A DNA stretch of 64,000 nucleotides from Kaistella flava (ex Peng et al. 2021) (GTDB taxonomy: Bacteria > Bacteroidota > Bacteroidia > Flavobacteriales > Weeksellaceae), in NCBI RefSeq assembly GCF_015191005.1, contig NZ_CP040442.1, positions 3,286,001 to 3,350,000 on the forward strand, read 5' to 3'. Each line of letters starts with the position of its first letter. Position 1 is the stretch's first letter. The notes below the pieces were generated by a model. That model searched no databases. It was not told the origin of the DNA and worked only from the letters and a program-made list of their open reading frames with translations. The translations under genes and the position numbers were made by a program. Of this stretch, positions 17,424 to 27,273 are shown piece after piece.

Positions 17424-18446
17424 ATGACCGATTTTTTGCATCCCGATCAAGAAAATTTTTCCGAGGATGAATTAATTTTAGAAGAGAAAATCCGTCCGCA
17501 GAGTTTTCAGGATTTTGCCGGTCAGCGCAAAACTTTGGATAATTTAGAAGTGTTTGTAGCTGCGGCGAAAAACCGTGGCGGCGCATTGGATCACGTTCTT
17601 TTACACGGTCCACCCGGATTGGGGAAAACGACTTTAGCAAATATTATCGCAAATGAATTGGGAGTTGGCTGCAAAATAACGTCGGGTCCTGTTTTGGATA
17701 AACCCGGAAGTTTGGCGGGATTGCTCACGAATTTAGAAGAGAATGATGTTTTATTTATCGATGAAATTCATAGACTTTCTCCGATTGTAGAAGAGTATTT
17801 ATATTCGGCGATGGAAGATTATAAAATCGATATCATGCTGGAAAGTGGTCCGAATGCGAGAAGTGTTCAGATTGGTTTGAATCCTTTTACGTTAGTTGGT
17901 GCAACAACAAGAAGCGGAATGTTGACCAAACCGATGTTGGCGAGATTCGGAATTCAATCACGATTAGAATATTACACAATTGAACTTTTATCAATGATTA
18001 TTGAAAGAAGTGCGCGAGTTTTAGATGTCAAAATCTACGAAGATGCTGCGTTGGAAATTGCCAGAAGAAGTCGTGGAACGCCGAGAATTGCAAATGCACT
18101 TTTGAGAAGAGTTCGTGATTTTGCTGAGATTAAAGGAAATGGTGAAATTGAAATTAATATTACGAAATTTGCTTTGAACTCATTAAATGTTGATGAATTC
18201 GGATTGGATGATATGGACAATAGAATTATGCGAGTAATGATTGAAAATTTCCGTGGGAAACCGGTGGGGATCTCTGCGCTGGCAACTTCGATTGGAGAGA
18301 ATCCGGAAACTTTGGAAGAAGTTTATGAACCGTTTTTGATTCAGGAAGGTTTTATTATTCGAACTCCGAGAGGAAGGGAAGTGACGGAGAAAGCGTATAA
18401 ACATTTGAATATTGCGATTCCTAGAAAGCCGGATGAACTTTTTTAA
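17424..18446 (+). CDS. ruvB: Holliday junction branch migration helicase RuvB
   Basis: 340 residues, typical length. AAA+ ATPase motor that drives branch migration with RuvA at Holliday junctions. Walker A is [15 protein letters not shown] (about 65-79), Walker B is [20 protein letters not shown], the sensor and arginine-finger region is [18 protein letters not shown], and the C-terminal winged helix ends [18 protein letters not shown]. It is the first gene of a plus-strand run; ruvA and ruvC are not in the window. Confidence 0.97.
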   Translation: MTDFLHPDQENFSEDELILEEKIRPQSFQDFAGQRKTLDNLEVFVAAAKNRGGALDHVLLHGPPGLGKTTLANIIANELGVGCKITSGPVLDKPGSLAGLLTNLEENDVLFIDEIHRLSPIVEEYLYSAMEDYKIDIMLESGPNARSVQIGLNPFTLVGATTRSGMLTKPMLARFGIQSRLEYYTIELLSMIIERSARVLDVKIYEDAALEIARRSRGTPRIANALLRRVRDFAEIKGNGEIEINITKFALNSLNVDEFGLDDMDNRIMRVMIENFRGKPVGISALATSIGENPETLEEVYEPFLIQEGFIIRTPRGREVTEKAYKHLNIAIPRKPDELF

Positions 18447-18479
18447 TTAATAGTTAAAAAATAATAATGAATATCTGAA

Positions 18480-18851
18480 ATGGAAAATAATTTTCAAGAA
18501 AAGGATAATATTATTAGGAGTAAATCATTTGATTTTTCTGTTAGAATCGTCAATTTGTATAAAATTCTTTATTATGAGAGAAATGAAAAGGTTATTTCTA
18601 AGCAGTTAATAAGATCTGGAACTTCGGTTGGAGCAAATATTGAAGAAGGAATTGCTGCTTTTAGCAAAAAAGATTTTATATTTAAACTTCAAATTTCTTA
18701 CAAGGAAGCTTTCGAAAGTAGATATTGGCTAAAACTTCTTTTTAAAACAGAATATATAAAACAATCGGAATTTGAATCTCTCCTTTTTGATGTTGAAGAA
18801 ATTATAAAAATTATGACTGTAATTTTAAAATCTTCAAAAGAAAATCAGTAA
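18480..18851 (+). CDS. Four-helix bundle protein (S23/TIGR02436-like)
   Basis: 123 residues, all helical, with the family hallmark LIRSGTSVGANIEEGIAAFS (about 42-61) followed by KLQISYKEAFESRYWLKLLF. Relatives are encoded in 23S rRNA intervening sequences of some bacteria and as free genes in Bacteroidota, commonly between unrelated genes, which hints at mobility. Here it lies 33 nt after ruvB and is probably read through from it. Function unknown, perhaps RNA- or protein-binding. Confidence 0.85.
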   Translation: MENNFQEKDNIIRSKSFDFSVRIVNLYKILYYERNEKVISKQLIRSGTSVGANIEEGIAAFSKKDFIFKLQISYKEAFESRYWLKLLFKTEYIKQSEFESLLFDVEEIIKIMTVILKSSKENQ

Positions 18852-18923
18852 ATTTTCTATTAGATTAAACAATTGGTTAAAAACCAATATTATTTATTAA
18901 ATATTAATTATTCATTTTTACCT

Positions 18924-19790
18924 ATGAAACTCTATCCTATACAGTGCGGAAAATTTAAGTTAGATGGTGGTGCCATGTTTGGTGTTGTGCCGAAAACTCT
19001 TTGGCAACGGACTAATCCGGCTGATGAAAATAATTTGATTGAATTGGGAACGCGTTCGCTTTTGGTGGAAGACGGTAAAAAACTGATTCTCATCGATTGT
19101 GGTTTGGGAAATAAACAGGATGATAAATTCTTTGGTCATTACTCACTTTTTGGCGATGATACTTTGGATAAAAACCTGAAAAAATATGGTTTTGTAAAAG
19201 AAGATATTACTGATGTTTTTTTGACGCATCTTCATTTTGACCATTGTGGTGGCGCAATCGAGTGGAATGACGACCGAACCGGTTACCAATCAGCTTTTAA
19301 GAACGCCCATTTCTGGACGAACGAAGAACATTGGAAATGGGCAACTGAACCGAATCCAAGAGAAAAGGCAAGTTTTTTGAAGGAAAATATTCTGCCAATG
19401 CAGGAAAGCGGACAGTTGAATTTTTTACCAACTCCGAAAAGTGGTAATTATGGTTTCGCTCCAGATTTGAAAATGGATGTTATTTTTGTTGATGGACATA
19501 CGGAAAAACAAATGCTTCCCGTGATTCAGTATCAGGAAAAAACGATAGTTTTCGCCGCAGATTTAATTCCGACTGTTGGGCATATTCCACAGGTTTATGT
19601 GATGGGTTATGATACTCGTCCACTTTTGACAATGGAAGAAAAAGCGAAGTTTTTGAAACAATGTGTTGATAATGATTATCTGTTGTTTTTTGAACATGAT
19701 GCGCACAACGAATTGGCAAGTTTAAAAATGACCGAAAAAGGTATTCGGTTAGACCAAACTTTCAGCATGAATGAAGTTTTTGGATATTAA
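18924..19790 (+). CDS. MBL-fold metallo-hydrolase
   Basis: 288 residues from the ATG at 18924 (MKLYPIQCGKFKLDGGAMFG); an open frame reaches 17 codons further upstream but is AT-rich and non-conserved. The metallo-beta-lactamase motif THLHFDHCGG (HxHxDH) lies at about 101-110, with later metal ligands in FVDGHTEKQM, FAADLIPTVGHI and FFEHDAH. The pattern is that of the quorum-quenching-lactonase-like and general hydrolase branch. No signal peptide, so it is cytoplasmic. Substrate unknown. Confidence 0.88.
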   Translation: MKLYPIQCGKFKLDGGAMFGVVPKTLWQRTNPADENNLIELGTRSLLVEDGKKLILIDCGLGNKQDDKFFGHYSLFGDDTLDKNLKKYGFVKEDITDVFLTHLHFDHCGGAIEWNDDRTGYQSAFKNAHFWTNEEHWKWATEPNPREKASFLKENILPMQESGQLNFLPTPKSGNYGFAPDLKMDVIFVDGHTEKQMLPVIQYQEKTIVFAADLIPTVGHIPQVYVMGYDTRPLLTMEEKAKFLKQCVDNDYLLFFEHDAHNELASLKMTEKGIRLDQTFSMNEVFGY

Positions 19791-19885
19791 CTATTATTGA
19801 TAAATGATGATTGATGAATAATATTTTTTTCAATTATTATCAATCAACCATTAATTATAAAAAATAGAAAAATTAAAATAAAGTT

Positions 19886-20512
19886 ATGATAGAAGACGAA
19901 CCTGAACCCGAACCCAGGGTCAGAACAAAGATTATTGGAATAACCGGAGGAATTGGCTCCGGAAAGTCAACCGTATCGAAATATATCGAAGAAGCAGGCT
20001 ATCCTGTTTACTACTCCGATATTCGTGCGAAAAACATTGTCAATGATAACCAGCATCTTCAGCAACTCATCAAAGAACTTCTAGGCGAAAATGCCTATGA
20101 TGAAGATGATTTATACGACCGGAAATATGTTGCCGAAATTGTATTTAATAATGAAGAATTATTATTGAAATTGAATTCATTGATTCATCCTGCGGTGAGA
20201 ATTGATTTTGAAAACTGGGTTGCTCAGCAAACAACTGATTTTGTATTTAAAGAAACTGCGCTTTTATTTGAATTAAAATTAAATAAAACTTGCTACAAAT
20301 CTGTTCTAGTTACTGCGGATGATAACTGCCGACTGAAAAGAGTAATGGATCGCGACAACAAAACCTACCGAGAAGTTGAAACAATTATGTTGCGACAAAT
20401 GCCGGAAAAAGATAAAGTGAAATTGGCTGATTTTGTTATTTTTAATAATGAAGGTTTGGAAGAACTTAAAGCCGAAACTAAAAAAGTACTGGCTGAGATT
20501 GAGTCTTTATAA
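19886..20512 (+). CDS. coaE: Dephospho-CoA kinase
   Basis: 208 residues. It phosphorylates dephospho-CoA in the last step of CoA synthesis. The P-loop GITGGIGSGKSTVSKYI is at about 18-34, slightly further from the start than usual because of an acidic MIEDEPEPEPRVRTK leader. LVTADDNCRLKRVMDRDNKT (about 139-158) forms the nucleoside-binding lid. coaD, the preceding enzyme of the pathway, is at 31939-32412. A strong terminator follows. Confidence 0.93.
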   Translation: MIEDEPEPEPRVRTKIIGITGGIGSGKSTVSKYIEEAGYPVYYSDIRAKNIVNDNQHLQQLIKELLGENAYDEDDLYDRKYVAEIVFNNEELLLKLNSLIHPAVRIDFENWVAQQTTDFVFKETALLFELKLNKTCYKSVLVTADDNCRLKRVMDRDNKTYREVETIMLRQMPEKDKVKLADFVIFNNEGLEELKAETKKVLAEIESL

Positions 20513-20534
20513 TTAGAGTTTCCACCAAAATATA

Positions 20535-20566
20535 AAACCTGAATTCGTTTGAATTCAGGTTTTTTT
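20535..20566 (+). terminator. Terminator after coaE
   Basis: Stem AAACCTGAATTC / GAATTCAGGTTT with a GTTT loop, followed by a T run. Confidence 0.85.
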
Positions 20567-20622
20567 GATTTAATTTAATAATGTTTGTAGCGTTTCTAAA
20601 ATTTTAATCTTATAATTTTCAA

Positions 20623-20630
20623 TAACTTTG
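20623..20630 (+). promoter_or_regulatory. Putative -7 element for the phosphodiesterase gene
   Basis: TAACTTTG fits TAnnTTTG and ends 16 nt before the ATG at 20647. Confidence 0.45.
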
Positions 20631-20646
20631 TTGTTATTCTAATTTT

Positions 20647-21915
20647 ATGAAAAAATTTATTTCCCTTCTTTTAATTTTAAGTTATTTTGTAGTTTTCTCA
20701 CAAACTGATACAGCGCAAGTTGTCACTCCTAATAGGGTGAATTCTGTTGAAGCGATTTCCAAACCTTATGTTATTTTAATTTCGGCCGATGGCTTTCGGT
20801 ATGACTATGCTGATAAATATAAGGCGGAGAATCTTTTAAAATTAGCAAAAACAGGAGTTTCAGCAACTGCTATGTTACCCAGTTATCCGTCAATTACTTT
20901 CCCAAATCATTGGAGTTTAGTTACCGGTTTATATCCTGCACATCATGGTTTGATTGATAATTTCTTCTACGATTATCAAAAGAAAGAATTCTACAAAATG
21001 AGCAGTAAAGAAAATGCGGAAGACGGAACGTGGTACGGCGGAATACCTCTTTGGACTTTAGCCGAAAAACAAGGAATGCTTTCTGCATCGATGATGTGGG
21101 TGGGTTCTGCAAGTGATGCTGGTGGAGAAAGACCAACTTACTATTACCATTACCACGAAAAGTTTTCACCTGATGAAAAAGTAGATAAAGTGATTGATTG
21201 GTTAAAATTACCAGAAGATAAAAGACCGCACTTTATTACGTTGTATTTTCCGGAAGTTGATGGGGCAGGACATCATTTCGGCCCAGACACTGCGGAAACA
21301 GAAAAAGCGGTTCATTTAATTGATAGCGCGGTGGGGAATTTAGTAGAGAAAGTAAATCAGTTGGGATTGAAAAATGTGAATTATATTTTCGTAGCCGATC
21401 ATGGAATGATCAAAGTAGATCTTGAAAAGCCAATTGCGATTCCGGAGATTCTTTTTGATAAAAACCGTTTCGATTTTTATAATTCGCAAACTTTACTAAG
21501 AGTTGTGGTGAAAAATCCGGAGGAAGTAAAGTCTGTTTATAAAGAGCTAAAGAAAAATAAAACTACTGATTACGATGTTTTCCTCGACAAGAAATTTCCG
21601 AAAAAATTAAACTTTTCACCGAAAGACGATCGATATAATCGAATTGGGCAAATTATATTGATTCCGAAAGCGCCAAAAATATTTTTAGAAAAGGGCAAAA
21701 AGACTTCCGCGGGAAAACACGGTTATAGTCCGTACGAAGTTCCTGAAATGAAAGCTACTTTTATTGCTTTTGGTCCAGCGTTTAAACAAGATAAAAAAAT
21801 AGGAGAGTTTCAAAATGTAAATGTCTATCCAATTGTTACCGATATTTTAAATTTGAAAATGACCGAACCAATTGATGGAACTCAAAAAGTTGCGAAAGAA
21901 GTTCTCAGAAAATAA
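20647..21915 (+). CDS. Exported ENPP-like nucleotide pyrophosphatase/phosphodiesterase
   Basis: 422 residues with a signal peptide (MKKFISLLLILSYFVVFSQ). The alkaline-phosphatase-superfamily metal sites are visible: VILISADGFRYDY (first Asp), PSYPSITFPNHWSLVTGLYP (nucleophile Thr in SITFPN), PEVDGAGHHFGPDT, FVADHGMIKVD, and the late GKHGYSP His. This is the ENPP layout; the enzyme would hydrolyse nucleotide phosphodiester or pyrophosphate bonds in the periplasm. It is a single-gene unit with its own promoter element and terminator. Confidence 0.9.
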   Translation: MKKFISLLLILSYFVVFSQTDTAQVVTPNRVNSVEAISKPYVILISADGFRYDYADKYKAENLLKLAKTGVSATAMLPSYPSITFPNHWSLVTGLYPAHHGLIDNFFYDYQKKEFYKMSSKENAEDGTWYGGIPLWTLAEKQGMLSASMMWVGSASDAGGERPTYYYHYHEKFSPDEKVDKVIDWLKLPEDKRPHFITLYFPEVDGAGHHFGPDTAETEKAVHLIDSAVGNLVEKVNQLGLKNVNYIFVADHGMIKVDLEKPIAIPEILFDKNRFDFYNSQTLLRVVVKNPEEVKSVYKELKKNKTTDYDVFLDKKFPKKLNFSPKDDRYNRIGQIILIPKAPKIFLEKGKKTSAGKHGYSPYEVPEMKATFIAFGPAFKQDKKIGEFQNVNVYPIVTDILNLKMTEPIDGTQKVAKEVLRK

Positions 21916-21920
21916 TCAAA

Positions 21921-21956
21921 AAATCCGGCTGAATTAATTCAACCGGATTTTTTTTG
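21921..21956 (+). terminator. Terminator after the phosphodiesterase gene
   Basis: AAATCCGG...TGAATT / AATTCA.CCGGATTT stem followed by a run of T. Confidence 0.85.
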
Positions 21957-22064
21957 TTATTAAAAAGTCAGTTTAATACGAGATGTACTTTATGAACTTT
22001 TTAAAAGTATGATTTTCACTTTAAAAAAGATAAAAACTTTGTGGTTTTAAAAAAAAATAAATTT

Positions 22065-23126
22065 CTAGTTTTTCAAAGATTGCATATCAATTACAAAACG
22101 ATATCTGACATCGCTTTTCAGCATTCTTTCGTATGCTTCATTAATGTCTTGCATATTAATCATTTCGATTTCTGGTAAGATATTATGTTCGCCACAGAAA
22201 TCAAGCATTTCCTGAGTTTCTTTAATTCCACCAATCAGTGAACCAGCTACCGATCTTCTTCCTAAAACCATTGGTACAGATAAAAGAGCTTCTTCCATCT
22301 TACCAATAAATCCTACTAAAACTAAAGTTCCGCTGATATTTAAGGTAGAAATATAAGGATTAATGTCGTGGTCATAAGGAACGGTATCGATAATTAAATC
22401 GAATTTTCCAGCTGCTGCTTTCATCTCATTTTCGTAGGTTGAAATCACCACAGCGTCTGCTCCCAAGTCTAATCCATCTTGAATTTTATCCGGACTTCTT
22501 GAAATTAAAGTCACTTCTGCACCCAAACCTTTTGCCAGTTTTATGGCCATATGTCCCAATCCTCCTAATCCGACAACTGCTACTTTACTTCCTTCTTTTA
22601 CGTTCCAGTGTTTCAATGGAGACCAAGTTGTAATTCCTGCACAGAGTAATGGAGCAATTGCTTTTAAGTCTAAATTTTCAGGAATTTTTAAAACGAAATC
22701 TTCAGTAACGATAATCTTTTCTGAGTAACCGCCAAAAGTCTGTTGGTTCAAATATTTATCTTTTCCATTATAAGTTCCGGTTGAACCATTCAAACAATAC
22801 TGTTCTAAATCCTGTTTGCAACTTTCACATTCTTTGCAAGAATCTACTAAACAACCTACGCCAGCTAAATCACCAACTTTGAATTTGGTAACATCATCAC
22901 CAATTTTCGTAATTCTACCTACGATTTCGTGTCCCGGAACAGCTGGGTATTTTGTGCCACCCCAATCATTTCTTGCCGTATGCAAATCACTGTGACAAAC
23001 GCCACAATATAAAATTTCAATTTCGATATCCTTTGGTTTTACCTCGCGTCGTTCGATGGTCATTGCTTTTAAATCATCATCTTTCGATGCTGTGCCAAAT
23101 GCTTTTATATGAAGATTATCGCTCAT
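22065..23126 (-). CDS. Zinc-dependent alcohol dehydrogenase, cinnamyl-alcohol type
   Basis: 353 residues of the medium-chain dehydrogenase family. Catalytic zinc ligands are in LYCGVCHSDLHTARNDWGG and PAVPGHEIVG; structural zinc Cys are in DSCKECESCKQDLEQYC; the Rossmann motif is VVGLGGLGHMAIKLAKGLGA. This is the NADP(H)-dependent CAD/YahK-like group that reduces a broad range of aldehydes. It is a single gene with a TATCTTTG element upstream. Confidence 0.92.
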   Translation of the reverse strand: MSDNLHIKAFGTASKDDDLKAMTIERREVKPKDIEIEILYCGVCHSDLHTARNDWGGTKYPAVPGHEIVGRITKIGDDVTKFKVGDLAGVGCLVDSCKECESCKQDLEQYCLNGSTGTYNGKDKYLNQQTFGGYSEKIIVTEDFVLKIPENLDLKAIAPLLCAGITTWSPLKHWNVKEGSKVAVVGLGGLGHMAIKLAKGLGAEVTLISRSPDKIQDGLDLGADAVVISTYENEMKAAAGKFDLIIDTVPYDHDINPYISTLNISGTLVLVGFIGKMEEALLSVPMVLGRRSVAGSLIGGIKETQEMLDFCGEHNILPEIEMINMQDINEAYERMLKSDVRYRFVIDMQSLKN

Positions 23127-23422
23127 TTTTTTAATTTTTAGTTAAACAAAGATAGTGGGTTAAGTAAAGATAGTATGTTAATGAAATCCTAAATAAAGAT
23201 TGAGAAGTCTTAAATTTTACTTTAAAAACAGGTTTTTAGTCTTTATTTCAATTACTTTTTTTAACACAAATGACACTGATTTTTTTAAACAAATAGCAGA
23301 AATTTAAAATCTAATAGTTTGAATAGTGAAATTTATATCTCGAAACTTTTCGAGCGTTCTATGTAGAGATAATTGAAATAGTGATCTGTGAAATTATTAG
23401 TATAATTTGTGTTTAATATTTT
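23127..23422. other. Gene-free gap between alcohol dehydrogenase and amylase
   Basis: A 296-nt AT-rich stretch. Near the alcohol dehydrogenase it holds the promoter element at 23147-23154 and a second TATCTTTA copy further up. I see no reading frame, RNA or strong hairpin in the rest. Confidence 0.5.
23147..23154 (-). promoter_or_regulatory. Putative -7 element for the alcohol dehydrogenase
   Basis: TATCTTTG on the minus strand, 20 nt before the ATG at 23126. Confidence 0.45.
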
Positions 23423-24898
23423 TTAATTCTCAGGAACCCAAACTGAAACATTTCCAGCCGGAACTGGGAAATTTCCCCAGCCGTTTTCGTCAATGATAAT
23501 TTTATCCTGAAACCAACCAAGAAAATCATAAAAAGTTTGTCCCGCATATTGCGTTCCTATTTCCATTGGTTTGTCGTAAGCATCTTTATTGCTGAGAACA
23601 ACTGCACAGCCTTTGTGTTCGCCATCACCTTCACGAATCCAGCCAAGACAATTCGCATCTTCAAAATAATCCCGCTGATTTCCGTAAGCAAAATATTTTC
23701 GGGCTTTCAATAATTCTTCAATCTTTTCCACTTTATCTAAAAATATTTCCTGATCATTTCCTTCTTTATCCTTATCGGTATAATGGGCACCAAATAAATC
23801 AGGATAGAAAATACAGGGATAACCATCTTTTCGTAATAAAATTAAAGCATACGCTAAAGGTTTAAACCATTTTTCAACAGGCGCTTCCAATTCTTGTAAG
23901 GGCTGCGTATCATGATTATCAACCAAAGAAACCGATAAAAGTGGATTGGCTAAAGTTAAAGTTTCGTCAAAGATTTTTCTTAAATCATATTCTGCGCCTG
24001 CCAAAGAAGCAACATGAAAATTATGCTGTAACGAAGAGTCAAATAAACTCATTGAACCTTCTGTCGCCTCAATATATTTTTCTAAAAGTGGCAATTCTCC
24101 TGGAGCCCAATATTCACCAACTGCAAAAATATTTTTTCCAGTATTCGCTCGCAGATTATAAAGCCATTCCTTGTAAAATTCGGGAGATTGATGTTTCACA
24201 GCATCCAAACGAACACCGTCAAAATGGATTTGGTCATGATACCATTTTCCCCAATTATTGAGTTCTTCGCGCACGAAAGGATTTCTTTGGTCGATGTCAT
24301 TATACATTAGATAATCGTAATTTCCCTTTTCATCAGAAATCATTTCTTCCCAACCTTCGCCGTGATCATTGATGATTTGGTAGATTCCTTCTTCCTGACC
24401 TTCAGCAAAATCAACTCCTGAAAAGCAATGAAAGTTCCATTTAAAATTGGAGTATTTTTCTCCTCTTCCCGGAAAGGTAAATTTGGTATAAGATTCTATT
24501 TCAAAAGGTTCAGATATGTTTTCCTGACGGTTTTCAGGATTTACTTTTACCGCATGAAATTTTTCTTTTTCGTCGCCACCAGCTTTATGATTGAGGACAA
24601 TATCGGCGATAATAGAAATGCCATTTTCCTGTAAAGTTTTACAAGCGGTAAGATATTGTTCTTTTGTTCCGTATTTTGTGGGAATCGTTCCTTTTTGGTC
24701 AAATTCTCCTAAGTCGAATAAATCGTAAGGATCGTAACCTACGGAATAACCGCCGCCAGCACCTTTGTAAGCAGGTGGAAACCAAACGGCTGAAATTCCT
24801 AATTCCTTTAAATAAGACGTTGAATTTTTAATCTGATCATACAATTGGGAATTTCCATCGGAATACCAATGGAAAAATTGAATCATGGTTGGGTTCAT
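23423..24898 (-). CDS. Cytoplasmic alpha-amylase (GH13)
   Basis: 491 residues with no signal peptide, so it acts on intracellular maltodextrins or glycogen-like polymers. GH13 motifs occur in order: IIADIVLNHKAGG (region I), FDGVRLDAVKH (region II, nucleophile Asp), FAVGEYWAPGEL (region III, acid Glu) and SLVDNHDTQPLQ (region IV). The start MIQFFHWYSDGN and the insert pattern match the GH13_5 group of cytoplasmic amylases (AmyA of E. coli). No starch-utilisation neighbours are present. Confidence 0.93.
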   Translation of the reverse strand: MNPTMIQFFHWYSDGNSQLYDQIKNSTSYLKELGISAVWFPPAYKGAGGGYSVGYDPYDLFDLGEFDQKGTIPTKYGTKEQYLTACKTLQENGISIIADIVLNHKAGGDEKEKFHAVKVNPENRQENISEPFEIESYTKFTFPGRGEKYSNFKWNFHCFSGVDFAEGQEEGIYQIINDHGEGWEEMISDEKGNYDYLMYNDIDQRNPFVREELNNWGKWYHDQIHFDGVRLDAVKHQSPEFYKEWLYNLRANTGKNIFAVGEYWAPGELPLLEKYIEATEGSMSLFDSSLQHNFHVASLAGAEYDLRKIFDETLTLANPLLSVSLVDNHDTQPLQELEAPVEKWFKPLAYALILLRKDGYPCIFYPDLFGAHYTDKDKEGNDQEIFLDKVEKIEELLKARKYFAYGNQRDYFEDANCLGWIREGDGEHKGCAVVLSNKDAYDKPMEIGTQYAGQTFYDFLGWFQDKIIIDENGWGNFPVPAGNVSVWVPEN

Positions 24899-25102
24899 TT
24901 TTATAGATTTTGAAATGGAGGAGCAAAAACCGTCCCGAAATCATAAAGAAATAGGTATTCTTTTTTGTTAAGAATGAAAGTTCGTTTTAAAGACACTGTT
25001 TTTTAAATTTTGAATATCTTTTTTAAGAAATACCGCCATAAAATAAAATAAACGCTAATTCAGAAGGGGGCGAGCTAATGACATCTTGTCGATTATTATA
25101 AT

Positions 25103-25132
25103 AAAAAAGCCGCACAAAAGCGGCTTAAAAAA
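25103..25132 (-). terminator. Terminator after the YceI gene
   Basis: AAGCCGC / GCGGCTT stem with T run on the minus strand, 22 nt after the YceI stop. Confidence 0.8.
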
Positions 25133-25153
25133 TAATAAAACTATTAAAAAAAA

Positions 25154-25828
25154 CTATTTGTTTGCAACAATATTCAGTCCAAGATTAACTTCCTGAGAAA
25201 TCATCCAGTCTTTCGGATCGCCTTCAGCACCGTACGCTAAGCCCCAATCCTGTCTGTTGATGGTGAATTTGGACACTAAACTTACTTTATCGTTAGTCAC
25301 TTCAACTTTCGCCGGGAAAGTAACATTTACTGTTTTGTCTTTGATGGTAAGGTTTCCGCTAACCTGTTTGTTAGCTCCTTCCACTTTACTCTCTGTACCT
25401 GCAGGAAGATCTTCAACTTTAGTAATATCGAATTTCACACTTGGATATTTTTCCACATCAAAGAAGTCTGCGCTTTTCAAATGCATATCAAGATCAGCAG
25501 CTGTTTTACCGTCAGTGATGGCTGGATCTACCGCGGTTGGATCAGTAGTTAAAGAGTTGATGTCAGAAACCAGGCTGCCTGAGATAAGATTTCCGTTGTC
25601 TACAGAAAATAAACCGGTCGTTTTAGTTGTTCCGAATCTTGGGTTTAAACCTCCTTTGTGGTAAGCAGTCCAATTTACCATGCTGCTGTCTGTATTCACG
25701 TTAAATGTTTCCGCGGTATGTTGAGCAACGGTTTGTTCCGTTGTAGAGGTAGCCATGTCCGTTTTTGATTCCTTACATGATACTACAGCAAGAGCAGCAG
25801 AAAGCGCCAGAATTGATAATTTTTTCAT
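25154..25828 (-). CDS. YceI-family lipoprotein
   Basis: 224 residues: a lipoprotein signal with Cys18 (AVVSC), then a YceI lipocalin-like domain at about 42-222. Markers are VNWTAYHKGGLNPRFGTTKT, DLDMHLKSADFFDVEKYPSV and FTINRQDWGLAYG. YceI proteins bind isoprenoid-like lipids in the periplasm; some respond to stress. It is a single gene with a TATTTTTG promoter element and its own terminator. Confidence 0.93.
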   Translation of the reverse strand: MKKLSILALSAALAVVSCKESKTDMATSTTEQTVAQHTAETFNVNTDSSMVNWTAYHKGGLNPRFGTTKTTGLFSVDNGNLISGSLVSDINSLTTDPTAVDPAITDGKTAADLDMHLKSADFFDVEKYPSVKFDITKVEDLPAGTESKVEGANKQVSGNLTIKDKTVNVTFPAKVEVTNDKVSLVSKFTINRQDWGLAYGAEGDPKDWMISQEVNLGLNIVANK

Positions 25829-25855
25829 TGTATAATATTAATTGTTATCTAGGTG

Positions 25856-25863
25856 CAAAAATA
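25856..25863 (-). promoter_or_regulatory. Putative -7 element for the YceI gene
   Basis: TATTTTTG on the minus strand, 27 nt before the ATG. Confidence 0.4.
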
Positions 25864-26088
25864 AAGCAGATAACCGAGGCAAATATTGACTTATGATAAG
25901 AAGTGTCAGATAATTTCGTAAAGTTTAAGTTGGAGGATAGCAAATCGTTATCGTATACAGAATACGTTATGAAATATTAATCTTTACTATTAATGAATTT
26001 TGACCTTTAATTTTTTTTAAAGTTGATGTGGCGGTTTTACATCAGTATGGCAATTATTTAATTTTTATAATATTCTTTATTTCGGGAT

Positions 26089-27177
26089 CTAATCCAGATC
26101 AAATTCCTCAAAGGGAATTTTCAGCTGTACCGAAATCTGTTTTTTTTCCTGAGTATTTAAATTAGAAAGTGACAAACCCAGCAATCGAACGGGTTTGTCA
26201 AAAGGGCGAAGTTCCCAAAGTTTCTGTGCAGTTTCGTAGAAATCCTGAGCATTATCAAAATAAACTTCCTGCGTTTTACTTCTGGTGTAAACCGTGAAAT
26301 CTTTATATTTAATTTTCAGTGTTAAAGATTTTCCTTTAATTTCTTTTTTAGAAAGGCGTCCTTCTAATTCTTCGCTGATAATTTGTAATTGCTTAAAAAC
26401 AGACTCTTCATCCAAAAGATTTTCCCAGAAGGTTTCTTCAACCGCTACACTTTTTTGGATGCGATGAGGTTTTACTTCGCTGTGATGAATTCCTCTCACG
26501 ACATTGTAATAATAATTTCCTGATTTTCCGAAAAGGCGGGTTAATTCTTCCAGTGATTTTTCCTTTAATTCTTTTCCGGTGTAAATGTGAAGTTCATGCA
26601 TTTTGTTGGCCGTCACTTTTCCGATCCCGTAGAATTTTTCAATTGGAAGTTTTTCCATGAATTCCAAAATCTGAGTCGGATGAATAGATTTCTGTCCATT
26701 AGGTTTGCGATAATCAGACGCGACTTTTGCCAGAAATTTATTCACCGAAATTCCAGCAGAAGCAGTAAGGCCAGTTTCTTCGAAAATTCTGCTTCTTATT
26801 TGTCGTGCAATTTCCTGTGCAGATTCAATTCCTTTTTTGTTTTCAGTAACATCAAGATAGGCTTCATCTAAAGAAAGCGGTTCGACCAAATCGGTGAACT
26901 CATAAAAGATTTTTCTAATCTGTTGTGAAATTTCTTTGTATCGAGCAAAACGAGGTTTAACAACAATTAAATGCGGGCATTTTTCTAAAGCAATTTTTCC
27001 AGGCATCGCAGAACGGATTCCGAATTTTCTGGCTTCATAACTTGCAGCTGCAACCACGCCATGCATTCCACCACCTACGGCCAAAGGTTTTCCGCGGAGT
27101 TCGGGATTATCGTGTTGCTCCACAGAAGCGTAGAACGCATCCATATCAACATGAATTATTTTTCGGTCAGATTGCAT
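26089..27177 (-). CDS. dinB: DNA polymerase IV
   Basis: 362 residues. Y-family translesion polymerase: HVDMDAFYASVEQHDNPELR (palm, first catalytic Asp), PLSLDEAYLDVTE (second acidic pair), helix-hairpin-helix MEKLPIEKFYGIGKVTANKM, and the little-finger domain from about 235. The C-terminus lacks an obvious beta-clamp QL-rich motif; the tail ends SVQLKIPFEEFDLD. A TAATTTTA sequence lies 4 nt upstream of the ATG. No SOS box was recognised. Confidence 0.94.
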   Translation of the reverse strand: MQSDRKIIHVDMDAFYASVEQHDNPELRGKPLAVGGGMHGVVAAASYEARKFGIRSAMPGKIALEKCPHLIVVKPRFARYKEISQQIRKIFYEFTDLVEPLSLDEAYLDVTENKKGIESAQEIARQIRSRIFEETGLTASAGISVNKFLAKVASDYRKPNGQKSIHPTQILEFMEKLPIEKFYGIGKVTANKMHELHIYTGKELKEKSLEELTRLFGKSGNYYYNVVRGIHHSEVKPHRIQKSVAVEETFWENLLDEESVFKQLQIISEELEGRLSKKEIKGKSLTLKIKYKDFTVYTRSKTQEVYFDNAQDFYETAQKLWELRPFDKPVRLLGLSLSNLNTQEKKQISVQLKIPFEEFDLD

Positions 27178-27248
27178 TGCGTAAAATTAAGGAATGATAT
27201 TGAACTTTAAAGATTGTTGCATAGGAGTTTCATATAACTTAGAATTTG

Positions 27249-27256
27249 TAAATTTG
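27249..27256 (+). promoter_or_regulatory. Putative -7 element for the toxin-antitoxin pair
   Basis: TAAATTTG fits TAnnTTTG and ends 17 nt before the antitoxin ATG. A TTT sequence about 18 nt further up may be a weak -33. Confidence 0.45.
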
Positions 27257-27273
27257 AAATAAATTGCAACACA

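Noticed and set aside
18873-18923. 17-codon extension of the MBL hydrolase
   Set aside because: AT-rich and rich in Asn/Tyr/Leu; the usual family start is at 18924.
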